Positions 1 to 5,156 of a stretch of DNA of 5,410 nucleotides are shown here, one piece after another. Source of the DNA: Paracoccaceae bacterium (lineage in GTDB: Bacteria; Pseudomonadota; Alphaproteobacteria; Rhodobacterales; Rhodobacteraceae); contig SLKB01000380.1 in the NCBI GenBank assembly GCA_007134805.1, forward strand, positions 1 through 5,410, read 5' to 3'. The notes under the pieces were generated by a model that worked only from the letters and a program-made list of their open reading frames with translations, was not told where the DNA came from and searched no databases. A program made the translations under genes and the position numbers. Position 1 is the first letter of the stretch. Each line of letters begins with the position of its first letter.

Positions 1-775
1 CGGCCTGTTCGACGAGCAGGCGCGCATCCTCGGCGAGTTCGGGGCGATCCTTGAGATCCTCGACGAGTTCCGCGCTGACCAGCTTGATCGTGGCGAGCGG
101 CGTGCCCAGTTCATGCGCTGTCGCCGCCACCACGCCGCCGAGATCAGTAAGCTTCTGCTCACGCGACAGCGCGATCTGCGCGGCCAGCAGCGCATCGGCC
201 AGCGCGGTTGCCTCGGCCGCGATCTTCTGCGTGTAGAAGGCCTGGAACGCGATGCCGATCACGATCGCCGCCCAGAACCCGAAGGCGAAGATCGGCGGCA
301 CGGTCAGCACGGTTCCATCGGGGAAGCGCAGCGGCTGGTAGGTCACGCTGATCAGCGTGACCAGCCCGATCGCGAACAGCGCAAGAATGAGCGTGGAGCG
401 CGGCCGCAGCGCCATCGCCGAGACTGCGACCGGCGCCATGATCAGCAGTGTGAACGGGTTGGTGATCCCGCCCGTCAGATAAAGCAGGCAGACGATCTGC
501 GCGATATCAAACAGGAAGGTCAGCAATGCTTCGCCTTCGGAGAGCCGCTTGGTTTGCGGAAACAGCAGAAGCGAGGTCAGGATCGAGATCGCCGCGGCCC
601 CGAGCACGAGCGCCACAAGTGTTATGTCGAAGCGCAGTCCGAAATACACATGCGCCACCACAAGCGTGACGACCTGCCCCGCCAGCGCAAGCATGCGCAC
701 ATAGGTGGCGGTGCGCAGGCGCAGCCACTCGCCGCGGTGATCTTCACTGATTTCACCGAAGGTGGGGGTGGTCAT
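1..775 (-). CDS. regB: Redox sensor histidine kinase RegB/PrrB (N-terminal part; C-terminus beyond window)
   Basis: This is the membrane-bound sensor kinase of the RegB/RegA (PrrB/PrrA) global redox system; in the known family it autophosphorylates and passes phosphate to RegA. The 258 visible residues begin MTTPTFGEIS. About six hydrophobic segments follow (near residues 27-45, 51-71, 83-101, 108-122, 128-145 and 160-182). The quinone-binding heptapeptide GGxxNPF is intact as GGITNPF (102-108). The H-box AHELGTPLATIKL carries phospho-acceptor His221. Both landmarks sit four residues earlier than in R. capsulatus as I recall it (F112, H225), so the redox-active Cys (C265 there) should lie near residue 261, just beyond the window. 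The kinase ATP-binding domain is also outside. The start is the first ATG in frame after the divergent control region. The gene is divergent from senC, the classical arrangement. Identity is very secure; the exact start is slightly less so. Confidence 0.96.
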   Translation of the reverse strand, partial: MTTPTFGEISEDHRGEWLRLRTATYVRMLALAGQVVTLVVAHVYFGLRFDITLVALVLGAAAISILTSLLLFPQTKRLSEGEALLTFLFDIAQIVCLLYLTGGITNPFTLLIMAPVAVSAMALRPRSTLILALFAIGLVTLISVTYQPLRFPDGTVLTVPPIFAFGFWAAIVIGIAFQAFYTQKIAAEATALADALLAAQIALSREQKLTDLGGVVAATAHELGTPLATIKLVSAELVEDLKDRPELAEDARLLVEQA

Positions 776-789
776 CCGGGCTCCGATCG

Positions 790-804
790 GGGGCGCGATG
801 TCAC
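790..804 (-). promoter_or_regulatory. Candidate RegA/RegR binding box in the regB-senC control region
   Basis: On the minus strand the sequence is GTGACATCGCGCCCC. It matches 9 of the 11 defined positions of the RegR box as I remember it from Bradyrhizobium (GNGRCRTTNNGNCGC). RegA and RegR have nearly identical DNA-binding helices, and RegA-type regulators are known to control their own cluster. The box would lie about 12-26 bases downstream of the predicted regB transcription start, a position that suits repression of regB. GGGGCGC occurs twice here, at 790-796 and 806-812, sixteen bases apart. This is a motif match by eye and not evidence of binding. Confidence 0.4.
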
Positions 805-821
805 AGGGGCGCCATTCGGGA

Positions 822-850
822 TTGTTACGCGCTCGGCCATGTTGCATCAA
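822..850 (-). promoter_or_regulatory. Candidate sigma70-type promoter for regB
   Basis: Reading the minus strand, TTGATG (850-845; four of six to TTGACA) is followed after 17 bases by TAACAA (827-822; three of six to TATAAT). Transcription would start near 815, giving a leader of about 40 bases before the regB ATG at 775. The -10 match is weak. No comparably good promoter is visible for senC on the plus strand in the same 105 bp, although senC must start here or be read from further upstream. Confidence 0.3.
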
Positions 851-869
851 GGCGGCAGCTTGCTACCCC

Positions 870-874
870 GGAGG
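870..874 (+). promoter_or_regulatory. Ribosome binding site that fixes the senC start
   Basis: GGAGG is followed by six bases and then the ATG at 881. It is a strong Shine-Dalgarno sequence and settles the start of senC within a frame that is open for more than 700 bases upstream. Confidence 0.85.
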
Positions 875-880
875 AAGCCG

Positions 881-1501
881 ATGATTCGCCTGTATTCAAT
901 GCTCGCCGCTGGTCTTGTTGCCGCGATGCTGGGTGGGCTGGCCTATATGGTGTTCATGGGTCCGCAGGAGACAGGATTCGCGCAGTGCCGCGAGACCTCG
1001 ATCGCGGGTGGCTCGGGTGCGATAGGCGGGCCGTTCGAACTGGTGGACCACACCGGCACCCCAGTGACCGACGCTGATTTCGCCGACCGCCCGACCCTGA
1101 TCTATTTCGGCTACACGTTCTGCCCGGATGTCTGCCCGCTCGACACTGCGCGCAATGCCCAGGCGGTCGATCTGCTGTCCGAGCGCGGCTACGATGTGAC
1201 GCCGGTCTTCATTTCGGTCGATCATGTGCGCGACACGCAGGATTATCTGGCCGAATATGTCCGCTTCATGCATCCGCAGATGGTCGGGCTCACGGGCTCT
1301 GAAGAGCAGATCCGCACTGCCGCGCGCGCCTACCGCGTCTATTATGCGATGGAAGACACCGAGGACGAGTTCTTCCTGATCGACCACTCGACCTTCAGCT
1401 ATTTCATGCTGCCGGGCCATGGGTTCGTCGATATCGTGCGCCGCGATCAAAGCCCCGAGCAGGTGGCCGACATGCTGGCATGCTATATCGACAACGCGTG
1501 A
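881..1501 (+). CDS. senC: SCO1/SenC/PrrC family copper-binding protein
   Basis: This is a 206-residue protein of the Sco1/SenC/PrrC family, membrane-anchored thioredoxin-fold proteins that bind copper in the periplasm and help assemble the CuA centre of cytochrome oxidase. In Rhodobacter they also feed the redox signal to RegB/PrrB. One N-terminal hydrophobic segment (about 7-27) serves as the anchor. The copper ligands are clear: CPDVC (Cys81 and Cys85, a CxxxC motif in YTFCPDVCPLD) and the distal His169 in LIDHSTF. The core GGPFELVDHTG (about 49-59) begins the fold. The reading frame stays open far upstream, antisense to regB. The ATG at 881 is chosen because GGAGG (870-874) precedes it by six bases and the protein then has the family's normal length and an N-terminal anchor. 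Gene order, divergent from regB and before regA, confirms the identity. Confidence 0.96.
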   Translation: MIRLYSMLAAGLVAAMLGGLAYMVFMGPQETGFAQCRETSIAGGSGAIGGPFELVDHTGTPVTDADFADRPTLIYFGYTFCPDVCPLDTARNAQAVDLLSERGYDVTPVFISVDHVRDTQDYLAEYVRFMHPQMVGLTGSEEQIRTAARAYRVYYAMEDTEDEFFLIDHSTFSYFMLPGHGFVDIVRRDQSPEQVADMLACYIDNA

Positions 1502-1526
1502 TCTGGCGGTGCATGTGCTGCGGAAA

Positions 1527-1555
1527 TTGACCTTGGTCTGACTGCGCCCTATCTC
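1527..1555 (+). promoter_or_regulatory. Candidate internal promoter for regA
   Basis: TTGACC (1527-1532; five of six to TTGACA) is followed by exactly 17 bases and then TATCTC (1550-1555; three of six to TATAAT). It lies in the 81-bp gap between the senC stop and the preferred regA start. Transcription would begin near 1562, leaving a leader of about 21 bases that holds the AAGGT at 1571-1575. regA could therefore be expressed independently of senC as well as by read-through. Confidence 0.4.
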
Positions 1556-1570
1556 CTGCGCATGGATGTC

Positions 1571-1575
1571 AAGGT
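1571..1575 (+). promoter_or_regulatory. Ribosome binding site deciding the regA start
   Basis: AAGGT lies seven bases before the ATG at 1583, whereas the in-frame ATG at 1562 is preceded by pyrimidine-rich sequence with no Shine-Dalgarno match. This supports the shorter, family-length RegA. Confidence 0.6.
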
Positions 1576-1582
1576 AGCGCAG

Positions 1583-2140
1583 ATGGAAGAACCGGTGAGC
1601 CTGGATCTGGGACGTGATACGTCCCTGTTGCTTGTGGATGATGATGAGGTTTTCCTCAGACGCCTCGCACGCGCGATGGAGCGGCGCGGGTTCGCGGTCG
1701 AGACCGCCACCAGTGTTGTCGCGGGGAAGGCCATCGCACAGGCGCGCCCTCCGGCCTATGCCGTGATCGATCTGCGCCTCGAAGACGGCAACGGCCTCGA
1801 TGTGGTCGAGGCGCTGCGCGCGGCGCGCGAAGAGGCGCGGATCGTGGTGCTGACAGGCTACGGCGCGATTGCAACGGCGGTCGCCGCCGTCAAGATCGGG
1901 GCGACGGATTACCTGTCGAAACCTGCCGATGCGAATGAAGTGGTGCGTGCGCTGCTCTCGGACACGAGCGAGATCCTTCCCGAGCCGCCCGAGAACCCCA
2001 TGTCCGCAGATCGCGTGAGATGGGAGCATATCCAGCGCGTTTTCGAGCAATGCGACCGGAATGTCTCGGAGACCGCGCGGCGGTTGAGCATGCATCGCCG
2101 CACGCTTCAACGGATCCTCGCCAAACGCTCGCCGCGATAG
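1583..2140 (+). CDS. regA: Response regulator RegA/PrrA, Fis-type DNA-binding
   Basis: This is the DNA-binding partner of RegB, a global activator/repressor of photosynthesis, respiration, carbon fixation and nitrogen fixation genes in known relatives. With the start at 1583 it has 185 residues, against 184 for R. capsulatus RegA. The receiver domain (about 13-128) has the acidic pocket LLVDDD (Asp19, Asp20), phospho-acceptor Asp63 in VIDLRLEDGNG, the VVLTGYGAIATAV stretch with Thr91, and Lys113 in LSKPAD. A proline-rich linker (LPEPPENP, 132-139) leads to a Fis-type helix-turn-helix (about 159-183: NVSETARRL, then MHRRTLQRILAKR), the near-invariant RegA recognition region. An ATG at 1562 would add seven residues but lacks a ribosome binding site. 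The one at 1583 has AAGGT seven bases upstream and fits the family length. The gene is downstream of senC in the same orientation, 81 bp away. Confidence 0.97.
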   Translation: MEEPVSLDLGRDTSLLLVDDDEVFLRRLARAMERRGFAVETATSVVAGKAIAQARPPAYAVIDLRLEDGNGLDVVEALRAAREEARIVVLTGYGAIATAVAAVKIGATDYLSKPADANEVVRALLSDTSEILPEPPENPMSADRVRWEHIQRVFEQCDRNVSETARRLSMHRRTLQRILAKRSPR

Positions 2141-2153
2141 GGTCGAAGCAGTG

Positions 2154-2531
2154 ATGAAGGCGCGTTGCGGGGCGGGATTGCTGATCGTTTTCCTGCTTGG
2201 GGCGTGCACTGCGGCTGACCATCATTGCGCGTCCACCGCCCGGGCGGAACTGCGCGCGATTGACGCGCGGATTTCCGAGAGCGAGCATGCCCTGCGCCGG
2301 GGCTACCGTATCACGCCCGAAATTCCCGCGCGCACGACCCTGCATCTGTGCGCATGGCCGCGCGAGCCGGTTCTGTTCTGTACCCGGCACACGCCATGGC
2401 AGCGTCAGGCGCGCATCCCGATCGACGCAGATGCCGAAGGACAGACCCTGGCCGAATTGCGGGCCGAGCGGGCGCGTCTGGCGCGTGCTCTCGCCGATGG
2501 GCAGGCGGGTTGCTCAGTGCGCAGGCACTGA
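2154..2531 (+). CDS. Small cysteine-rich lipoprotein of unknown function
   Basis: This gene encodes a 125-residue protein that begins MKARCGAGLL, with a short basic N-terminus, a hydrophobic stretch (about 8-16) and the lipobox LGAC with Cys18. It is therefore predicted to be lipidated and exported. The mature part has four further cysteines (25, 66, 76, 120). It shows a charged helical section near 28-50 (RAELRAIDARISESEHALRRGY), a central LHLC...LFCT segment, and a C-terminal helix rich in Arg, Ala and Leu (about 98-115). The pattern resembles a small Rhodobacteraceae lipoprotein family that I recall being mislabelled 'excinuclease ABC subunit B'; this is memory and has not been searched. 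An adjacent GTG at 2151 could also start it, but ATG at 2154 has better spacing from GAAG (2145-2148). It starts 13 bp after regA and is probably co-transcribed. Function is unknown, and the last 18 bp overlap the convergent gene. Confidence 0.8.
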   Translation: MKARCGAGLLIVFLLGACTAADHHCASTARAELRAIDARISESEHALRRGYRITPEIPARTTLHLCAWPREPVLFCTRHTPWQRQARIPIDADAEGQTLAELRAERARLARALADGQAGCSVRRH

Positions 2532-2532
2532 G
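2513..2532. repeat. Perfect hairpin spanning both stop codons of two convergent genes
   Basis: CTCAGTGC (2513-2520), a GCAG loop and GCACTGAG (2525-2532) form a perfect 8-bp stem with a four-base loop. The 18-bp overlap of the lipoprotein and dehydrogenase genes (2514-2531) lies wholly inside it, and the outer arms supply both stop codons: TGA at 2529-2531 on plus and at 2516-2514 on minus. No T-run follows on either side, so it is not a canonical intrinsic terminator. It could pause or block transcription from both directions, or protect the 3' ends of the two mRNAs. Confidence 0.75.
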
Positions 2533-3323
2533 ACCGGGTCAAGCAATGTGCGCCCGCCATCCACCGTGATGATCTGTCCGGTCATGAAGGCGGCTGCATC
2601 TGAGGCGAGGAACTGCACGGCCTCTGCTGCCTCGGAGGCCGCGCCAATCCGGCCCATGGGCGTCTGATGCAGGATTTTCGCGCGGTAATCGTCATGCGCA
2701 TGCATCTGGTCTTTCAGATTGGCGCTCATGACACTGCCGAGCGCCACGCCGTTGACGCGAATCCGCCGCCCGGCAAGGGCCACGGCCAGAGACCGTGTCA
2801 TCTGGTCGAGCGCGGCTGATGCGATGGAATAGGCCATGAGTTCGGGTTGCGTGCGACGCGCAGCGATCGAGGACAGGTTGACGATCGACCCGATCGAGTT
2901 CTTCTTCTCGGTCGCGGTGCTGGCCTGCGCGATCATCCGCTTGGCCACCATCTGTGCCAGTTTCAGGCTCGCCAGCAGGTTCTGCTGCAGCGCCTCAGAG
3001 GTCGCATCGCTCTGGTCGTCCAGCGGATCGGACGCGATACATTGGCGCGTGGCATTGACCAGAATATCGATCCGGTCATAGGCATCAACGGTCGCCGAGA
3101 TGAGATTCGCAAGCGTGAGGCGCTCGCGCAGGTCGCCTGCGAAAAAGATCGCGTGTTCATCCGCGTCCGAGATGGTGGTGATCTCGGATTTCAGCCTGGT
3201 CTCGTCCATGTCGGCCAGAACGACCTTTGCGCCCTGATCGACAAAATGCCGCGCGATGGCCAGGCCCACCCCATTTGCCGCGCCCGTGATGATGGCGGTC
3301 TTGCCTGCGATCGAAAAGCTCAT
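2514..3323 (-). CDS. Short-chain dehydrogenase/reductase family protein lacking the catalytic Lys
   Basis: This is a 269-residue Rossmann-fold protein of the classical SDR type. The cofactor motif TGxxxGxG is intact (Thr13-Gly20, TGAANGVG). Asp38 at the end of the second strand suggests NAD(H) over NADP(H), and Asp64 lies in AGDL. Of the usual Asn-Ser-Tyr-Lys tetrad, Asn115, Ser152 (NLSS) and Tyr165 are present with normal spacing. The motif YxxxK, however, reads Y-S-I-A-S, so Ser169 (codon 2819-2817) replaces Lys. The structural NNAG motif is also altered to VNAT (89-92). The C-terminal GQIITVDGG (249-257) is typical. It starts at an ATG overlapping the methyltransferase stop by one base (TGATG), with AAGGA about ten bases upstream. 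Substrate is unknown. It may be a weak or altered enzyme or a non-catalytic NAD-binding protein. Confidence 0.88.
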   Translation of the reverse strand: MSFSIAGKTAIITGAANGVGLAIARHFVDQGAKVVLADMDETRLKSEITTISDADEHAIFFAGDLRERLTLANLISATVDAYDRIDILVNATRQCIASDPLDDQSDATSEALQQNLLASLKLAQMVAKRMIAQASTATEKKNSIGSIVNLSSIAARRTQPELMAYSIASAALDQMTRSLAVALAGRRIRVNGVALGSVMSANLKDQMHAHDDYRAKILHQTPMGRIGAASEAAEAVQFLASDAAAFMTGQIITVDGGRTLLDPVSVPAH

Positions 3324-4390
3324 CAGCGTCTTGTCCTTTTGCGTCGGAGAGTAGTGCGCGCCGGCAGCGCCTGTCTTGGCTCGCAGGCCCGCCAGACGCG
3401 GAAGCTCTTGTCCTCGGCGAGGATGTCATGCTCCGCGAAATGCGAGCGCAACCCCTGCTCATAGGGCAGATGGCGGTTCGATACCATCCACAGCGTGCCC
3501 TTGCGCGACAATATCCGGGCGCTCGCCGCGATGAACGCGAGCCCGAGCGCGGGCTGCGCCTTGCGTCCGGTATGGAAGGGCGGGTTCATGACGATTCCGT
3601 CCACGGGCTCGGGCGGCTCGAAGCGTGTGGCGTCAGCCCAGTGAAAGGTTGCGCGCGGGTCGGCGATGTTGCGGCGCGCGAGATCGAGCGCCTCGGCCTC
3701 GGCCTCGACCAGATGCAGGGCCGTGACCCCGCCGCGGGCAAGAATTGCGGCTGAGAGAAACCCCCAGCCCGCGCCGAGATCTGCCATCACGGGCGGCAGG
3801 GTCGCTGGAAGCGTCCGTGCGAGGAGCCGGGACGCCGGGTCGATCCCATCGGCCGAGAACACGCCCGCCGTGGTTGTGAAAATCCCGAATTCCGGGTCCG
3901 AATGCGCTTGCGGCAGCGCGCGCCATGCGTCCAGCGCGCCAGGCCGCGGGGCGAACCAGAAGAGCTTGCCATGTCCTTTCGACACGACCCCAAGGATCCC
4001 GATCGCGTCGCGCACTTCCCGGAGGCAGGCGTCGACGCCGTCTGTCTTCTGCCCGTCCACAAGCACCAGGGCGGTGGCGCTGGCATTCGCCCGTGCGATC
4101 AGGTCGCGCGCGGCGCGCTTCGAGCGTGGCAGGCAAACGAGGATGATCGACGCGGGCGGCGCCTGCATGCTCAGCCGGTAGCCTGCGGCGCGCAGCGCGT
4201 CGTGATCGGGGCGAAAGCTCTGCACAAGCGTCAGCCGGTCACGCCCGAGGGGGCTGAAATCCTCGCCCGCCCGCGGTTTCAGCACTGTGATCGGCCCGTC
4301 ATCGGGCAAGATCAACCCCTCGCCCCGCGCGGCGTCAAGGCGCGCCGCGCGGGGCGCGGGCGGATCCACTGCTGTCGGGAGAGGGGCCAT
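3323..4390 (-). CDS. rsmC: RsmC/RlmG-like class I SAM-dependent rRNA methyltransferase
   Basis: This 355-residue protein resembles RsmC (16S rRNA m2G1207) and RlmG (23S rRNA) enzymes, which have a degenerate N-terminal methyltransferase-like domain followed by a catalytic one; E. coli RsmC has 343 residues. Here the N-terminal half spans about 20-165, including VVSKGHGKLFWF (135-146). The catalytic half starts near 168. It carries SAM-binding motif I, DLGAGWG (204-210), the acidic Glu229 in HLVEAEA, and the amino-methylating motif NPPFH (269-273). It also has SNRHLPYE (304-311), typical of RsmC/RlmG. The end is very basic (LRRKRTRR). An in-frame GTG at 4426 would overlap clpS. ATG at 4390 is preferred because the N-terminus then fits, though its only purine-rich site is rather far upstream. 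It lies 14 nt after clpS and is translationally linked to the next gene. The family is certain; the exact rRNA target is inferred. Confidence 0.88.
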   Translation of the reverse strand: MAPLPTAVDPPAPRAARLDAARGEGLILPDDGPITVLKPRAGEDFSPLGRDRLTLVQSFRPDHDALRAAGYRLSMQAPPASIILVCLPRSKRAARDLIARANASATALVLVDGQKTDGVDACLREVRDAIGILGVVSKGHGKLFWFAPRPGALDAWRALPQAHSDPEFGIFTTTAGVFSADGIDPASRLLARTLPATLPPVMADLGAGWGFLSAAILARGGVTALHLVEAEAEALDLARRNIADPRATFHWADATRFEPPEPVDGIVMNPPFHTGRKAQPALGLAFIAASARILSRKGTLWMVSNRHLPYEQGLRSHFAEHDILAEDKSFRVWRACEPRQALPARTTLRRKRTRR

Positions 4391-4404
4391 CGGGCGCGCT
4401 GCGC

Positions 4405-4755
4405 CTATTCCTTTTCCAGCGTGCACTGAAGCGGATGCTGGTGCCGGGTCGCAAAATCCATCACCTGGGCGACCTTGGTCTCTGCAATTTCGTAGGAGAA
4501 GACGCCGACGACAGCGACCCCCTTCTTGTGCACTGTGAGCATGATGTCGAAGGCCATCGCATGGCTCATGCCGAAGAACCGCTCGAGCACGTGGACGACG
4601 AACTCCATCGGCGTGTAGTCATCATTCAACAGCAACACCTTGTACATCGGCGGGCGCTGCGTGCGCGTGCGCGTCTTGGTAACGACGGCACCATCCGAAT
4701 CGGGGTTGTCGGAATCGCGTCTGGTCATCAGCTCGGTTGCGATATTCCGGTTCAT
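4405..4755 (-). CDS. clpS: ATP-dependent Clp protease adaptor protein ClpS
   Basis: ClpS is the N-end rule adaptor that binds proteins with bulky hydrophobic N-terminal residues and delivers them to ClpA for degradation by ClpAP. The 116 residues include a polar, charged N-terminal tail (1-36), which in the family inserts into ClpA. The conserved core follows: [20 protein letters not shown] (38-57) and [12 protein letters not shown] (68-79). The binding-pocket residues are present, namely Asn44, Asp45, Met50 and His76 (E. coli Asn34, Asp35, Met40, His66). The C-terminal section [10 protein letters not shown]...[10 protein letters not shown] is also typical. An ATG nine codons in, at 4728, gives 107 residues, close to the E. 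coli length of 106; neither start has a strong Shine-Dalgarno match. It is the first gene of a likely clpS-methyltransferase-dehydrogenase unit. No clpA is visible in this window. Confidence 0.96.
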   Translation of the reverse strand: MNRNIATELMTRRDSDNPDSDGAVVTKTRTRTQRPPMYKVLLLNDDYTPMEFVVHVLERFFGMSHAMAFDIMLTVHKKGVAVVGVFSYEIAETKVAQVMDFATRHQHPLQCTLEKE

Positions 4756-4769
4756 GGGCCTGGCTCTGA

Positions 4770-4794
4770 GTGGGTGGGCAAGTGGGTGGGCAAG
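4770..4794. repeat. Tandem 12-bp direct repeat in the clpS leader
   Basis: GTGGGTGGGCAA occurs twice in immediate succession (4770-4781 and 4782-4793), followed by one further matching base. It lies 15-39 bases upstream of the clpS ATG, inside the predicted 5' untranslated leader. There it reads as a C-rich, G-free-to-low sequence on the minus strand. It looks like a recent slippage duplication; any regulatory role is unknown. Confidence 0.85.
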
Positions 4795-4812
4795 TCTTGT
4801 TCAACGCACGAG

Positions 4813-4840
4813 AATATAGCGCAACTGCGCGTACTGAAAA
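4813..4840 (-). promoter_or_regulatory. Candidate promoter for the clpS unit
   Basis: Reading the minus strand, TTTTCA (4840-4835; four of six to TTGACA) is followed after 16 bases by TATATT (4818-4813; five of six to TATAAT). Transcription would start near 4806, giving a leader of about 50 bases that contains the 12-bp tandem repeat. It is the best promoter-like sequence upstream of clpS. Confidence 0.45.
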
Positions 4841-5145
4841 CCCCCGTTGCAACATCGTCCGGAATCACTGGCGCGCGGCGTCAAAGATCCTGGATTGGTG
4901 CAAAAATGTGGCCTTTCTCGACCGGGCGAGGGGGGCTTGATGCGCGACCCGGTGACACGGCCTACTCGGTTTGGTGGTCGGCCTCCCCCGCGGCCGCAAA
5001 ATCCGGTATGTCAAGCCGAGGCAAAAAAACACCAACATGAAGACACAGTTAAAACATATTGAAAGTCCATACTTTTCTGGCGCGGATCCGCATGCTAACC
5101 TGATCTTAAGCAGTTAACCCGTATCCATAAAAAAGCGGGGAAAAA

Positions 5146-5150
5146 AGGGG
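5146..5150 (+). promoter_or_regulatory. Ribosome binding site of the carboxypeptidase gene
   Basis: AGGGG lies six bases before the ATG at 5157, in a purine-rich leader. It favours this ATG over the in-frame ATGs at 5166 and 5172. Confidence 0.65.
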
Positions 5151-5156
5151 CAAGAA

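Larger units (their letters stand above)
4756..5156. other. Divergent intergenic region between clpS and the carboxypeptidase gene
   Basis: About 400 bp hold no convincing gene. The clpS-proximal part has the tandem repeat and a promoter candidate. The middle (about 4850-4995) is GC-rich with only a small 5-bp inverted repeat, CGGCC/GGCCG, at 4979-4996. From about 5001 the sequence becomes clearly more A+T-rich than its surroundings, as expected for the carboxypeptidase control region. It contains two copies of CAGTTAA (5046-5052 and 5111-5117), a 10-bp palindrome GCGGATCCGC (5082-5091) and a purine-rich leader (5128-5157). I could not identify a well-matched sigma70 promoter for the downstream gene. 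No tRNA or structured RNA is apparent. Confidence 0.6.

Noticed and set aside
113..880. Open frame continuing upstream of senC for over 700 bases on the plus strand
   Set aside because: It is antisense to regB, with a biased, low-complexity Arg/Gln/Asp-rich translation. The strong ribosome binding site and family length place the senC start at 881.
896..2209. 437-codon minus-strand open frame across senC and regA
   Set aside because: Both senC and regA are unmistakable on the plus strand. The antisense translation is rich in Arg, His and Ala with no recognisable domain, the usual product of GC-rich codon bias.
2847..3464. 205-codon plus-strand open frame opposite the dehydrogenase gene
   Set aside because: It is a shadow of a well-supported SDR gene; the translation shows no motif and there is no ribosome binding site.
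3902..4429. Plus-strand open frames opposite the methyltransferase gene
   Set aside because: The minus-strand protein has clear motif I and NPPFH; the opposite frames have no motifs and skewed composition.
4979..4996. Inverted repeat CGGCC/GGCCG as a terminator
   Set aside because: The stem is only 5 bp with an 8-base loop and no T-run follows; neither flanking gene ends here.
4435..5040. 201-codon plus-strand open frame spanning clpS and the intergenic region
   Set aside because: Its first half is antisense to the certain gene clpS and its second half runs through gene-free sequence; no motif or ribosome binding site is present.
5106..5117. CtrA-site-like pair of TTAA elements
   Set aside because: The TTAA elements are separated by four bases, whereas the CtrA consensus has seven, so it is not annotated as a CtrA site.
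5121..5130. DnaA-box-like sequence (GTATCCATA) and thought of a replication origin
   Set aside because: It is a single 7-of-9 match with no cluster of boxes and no origin-associated genes nearby.
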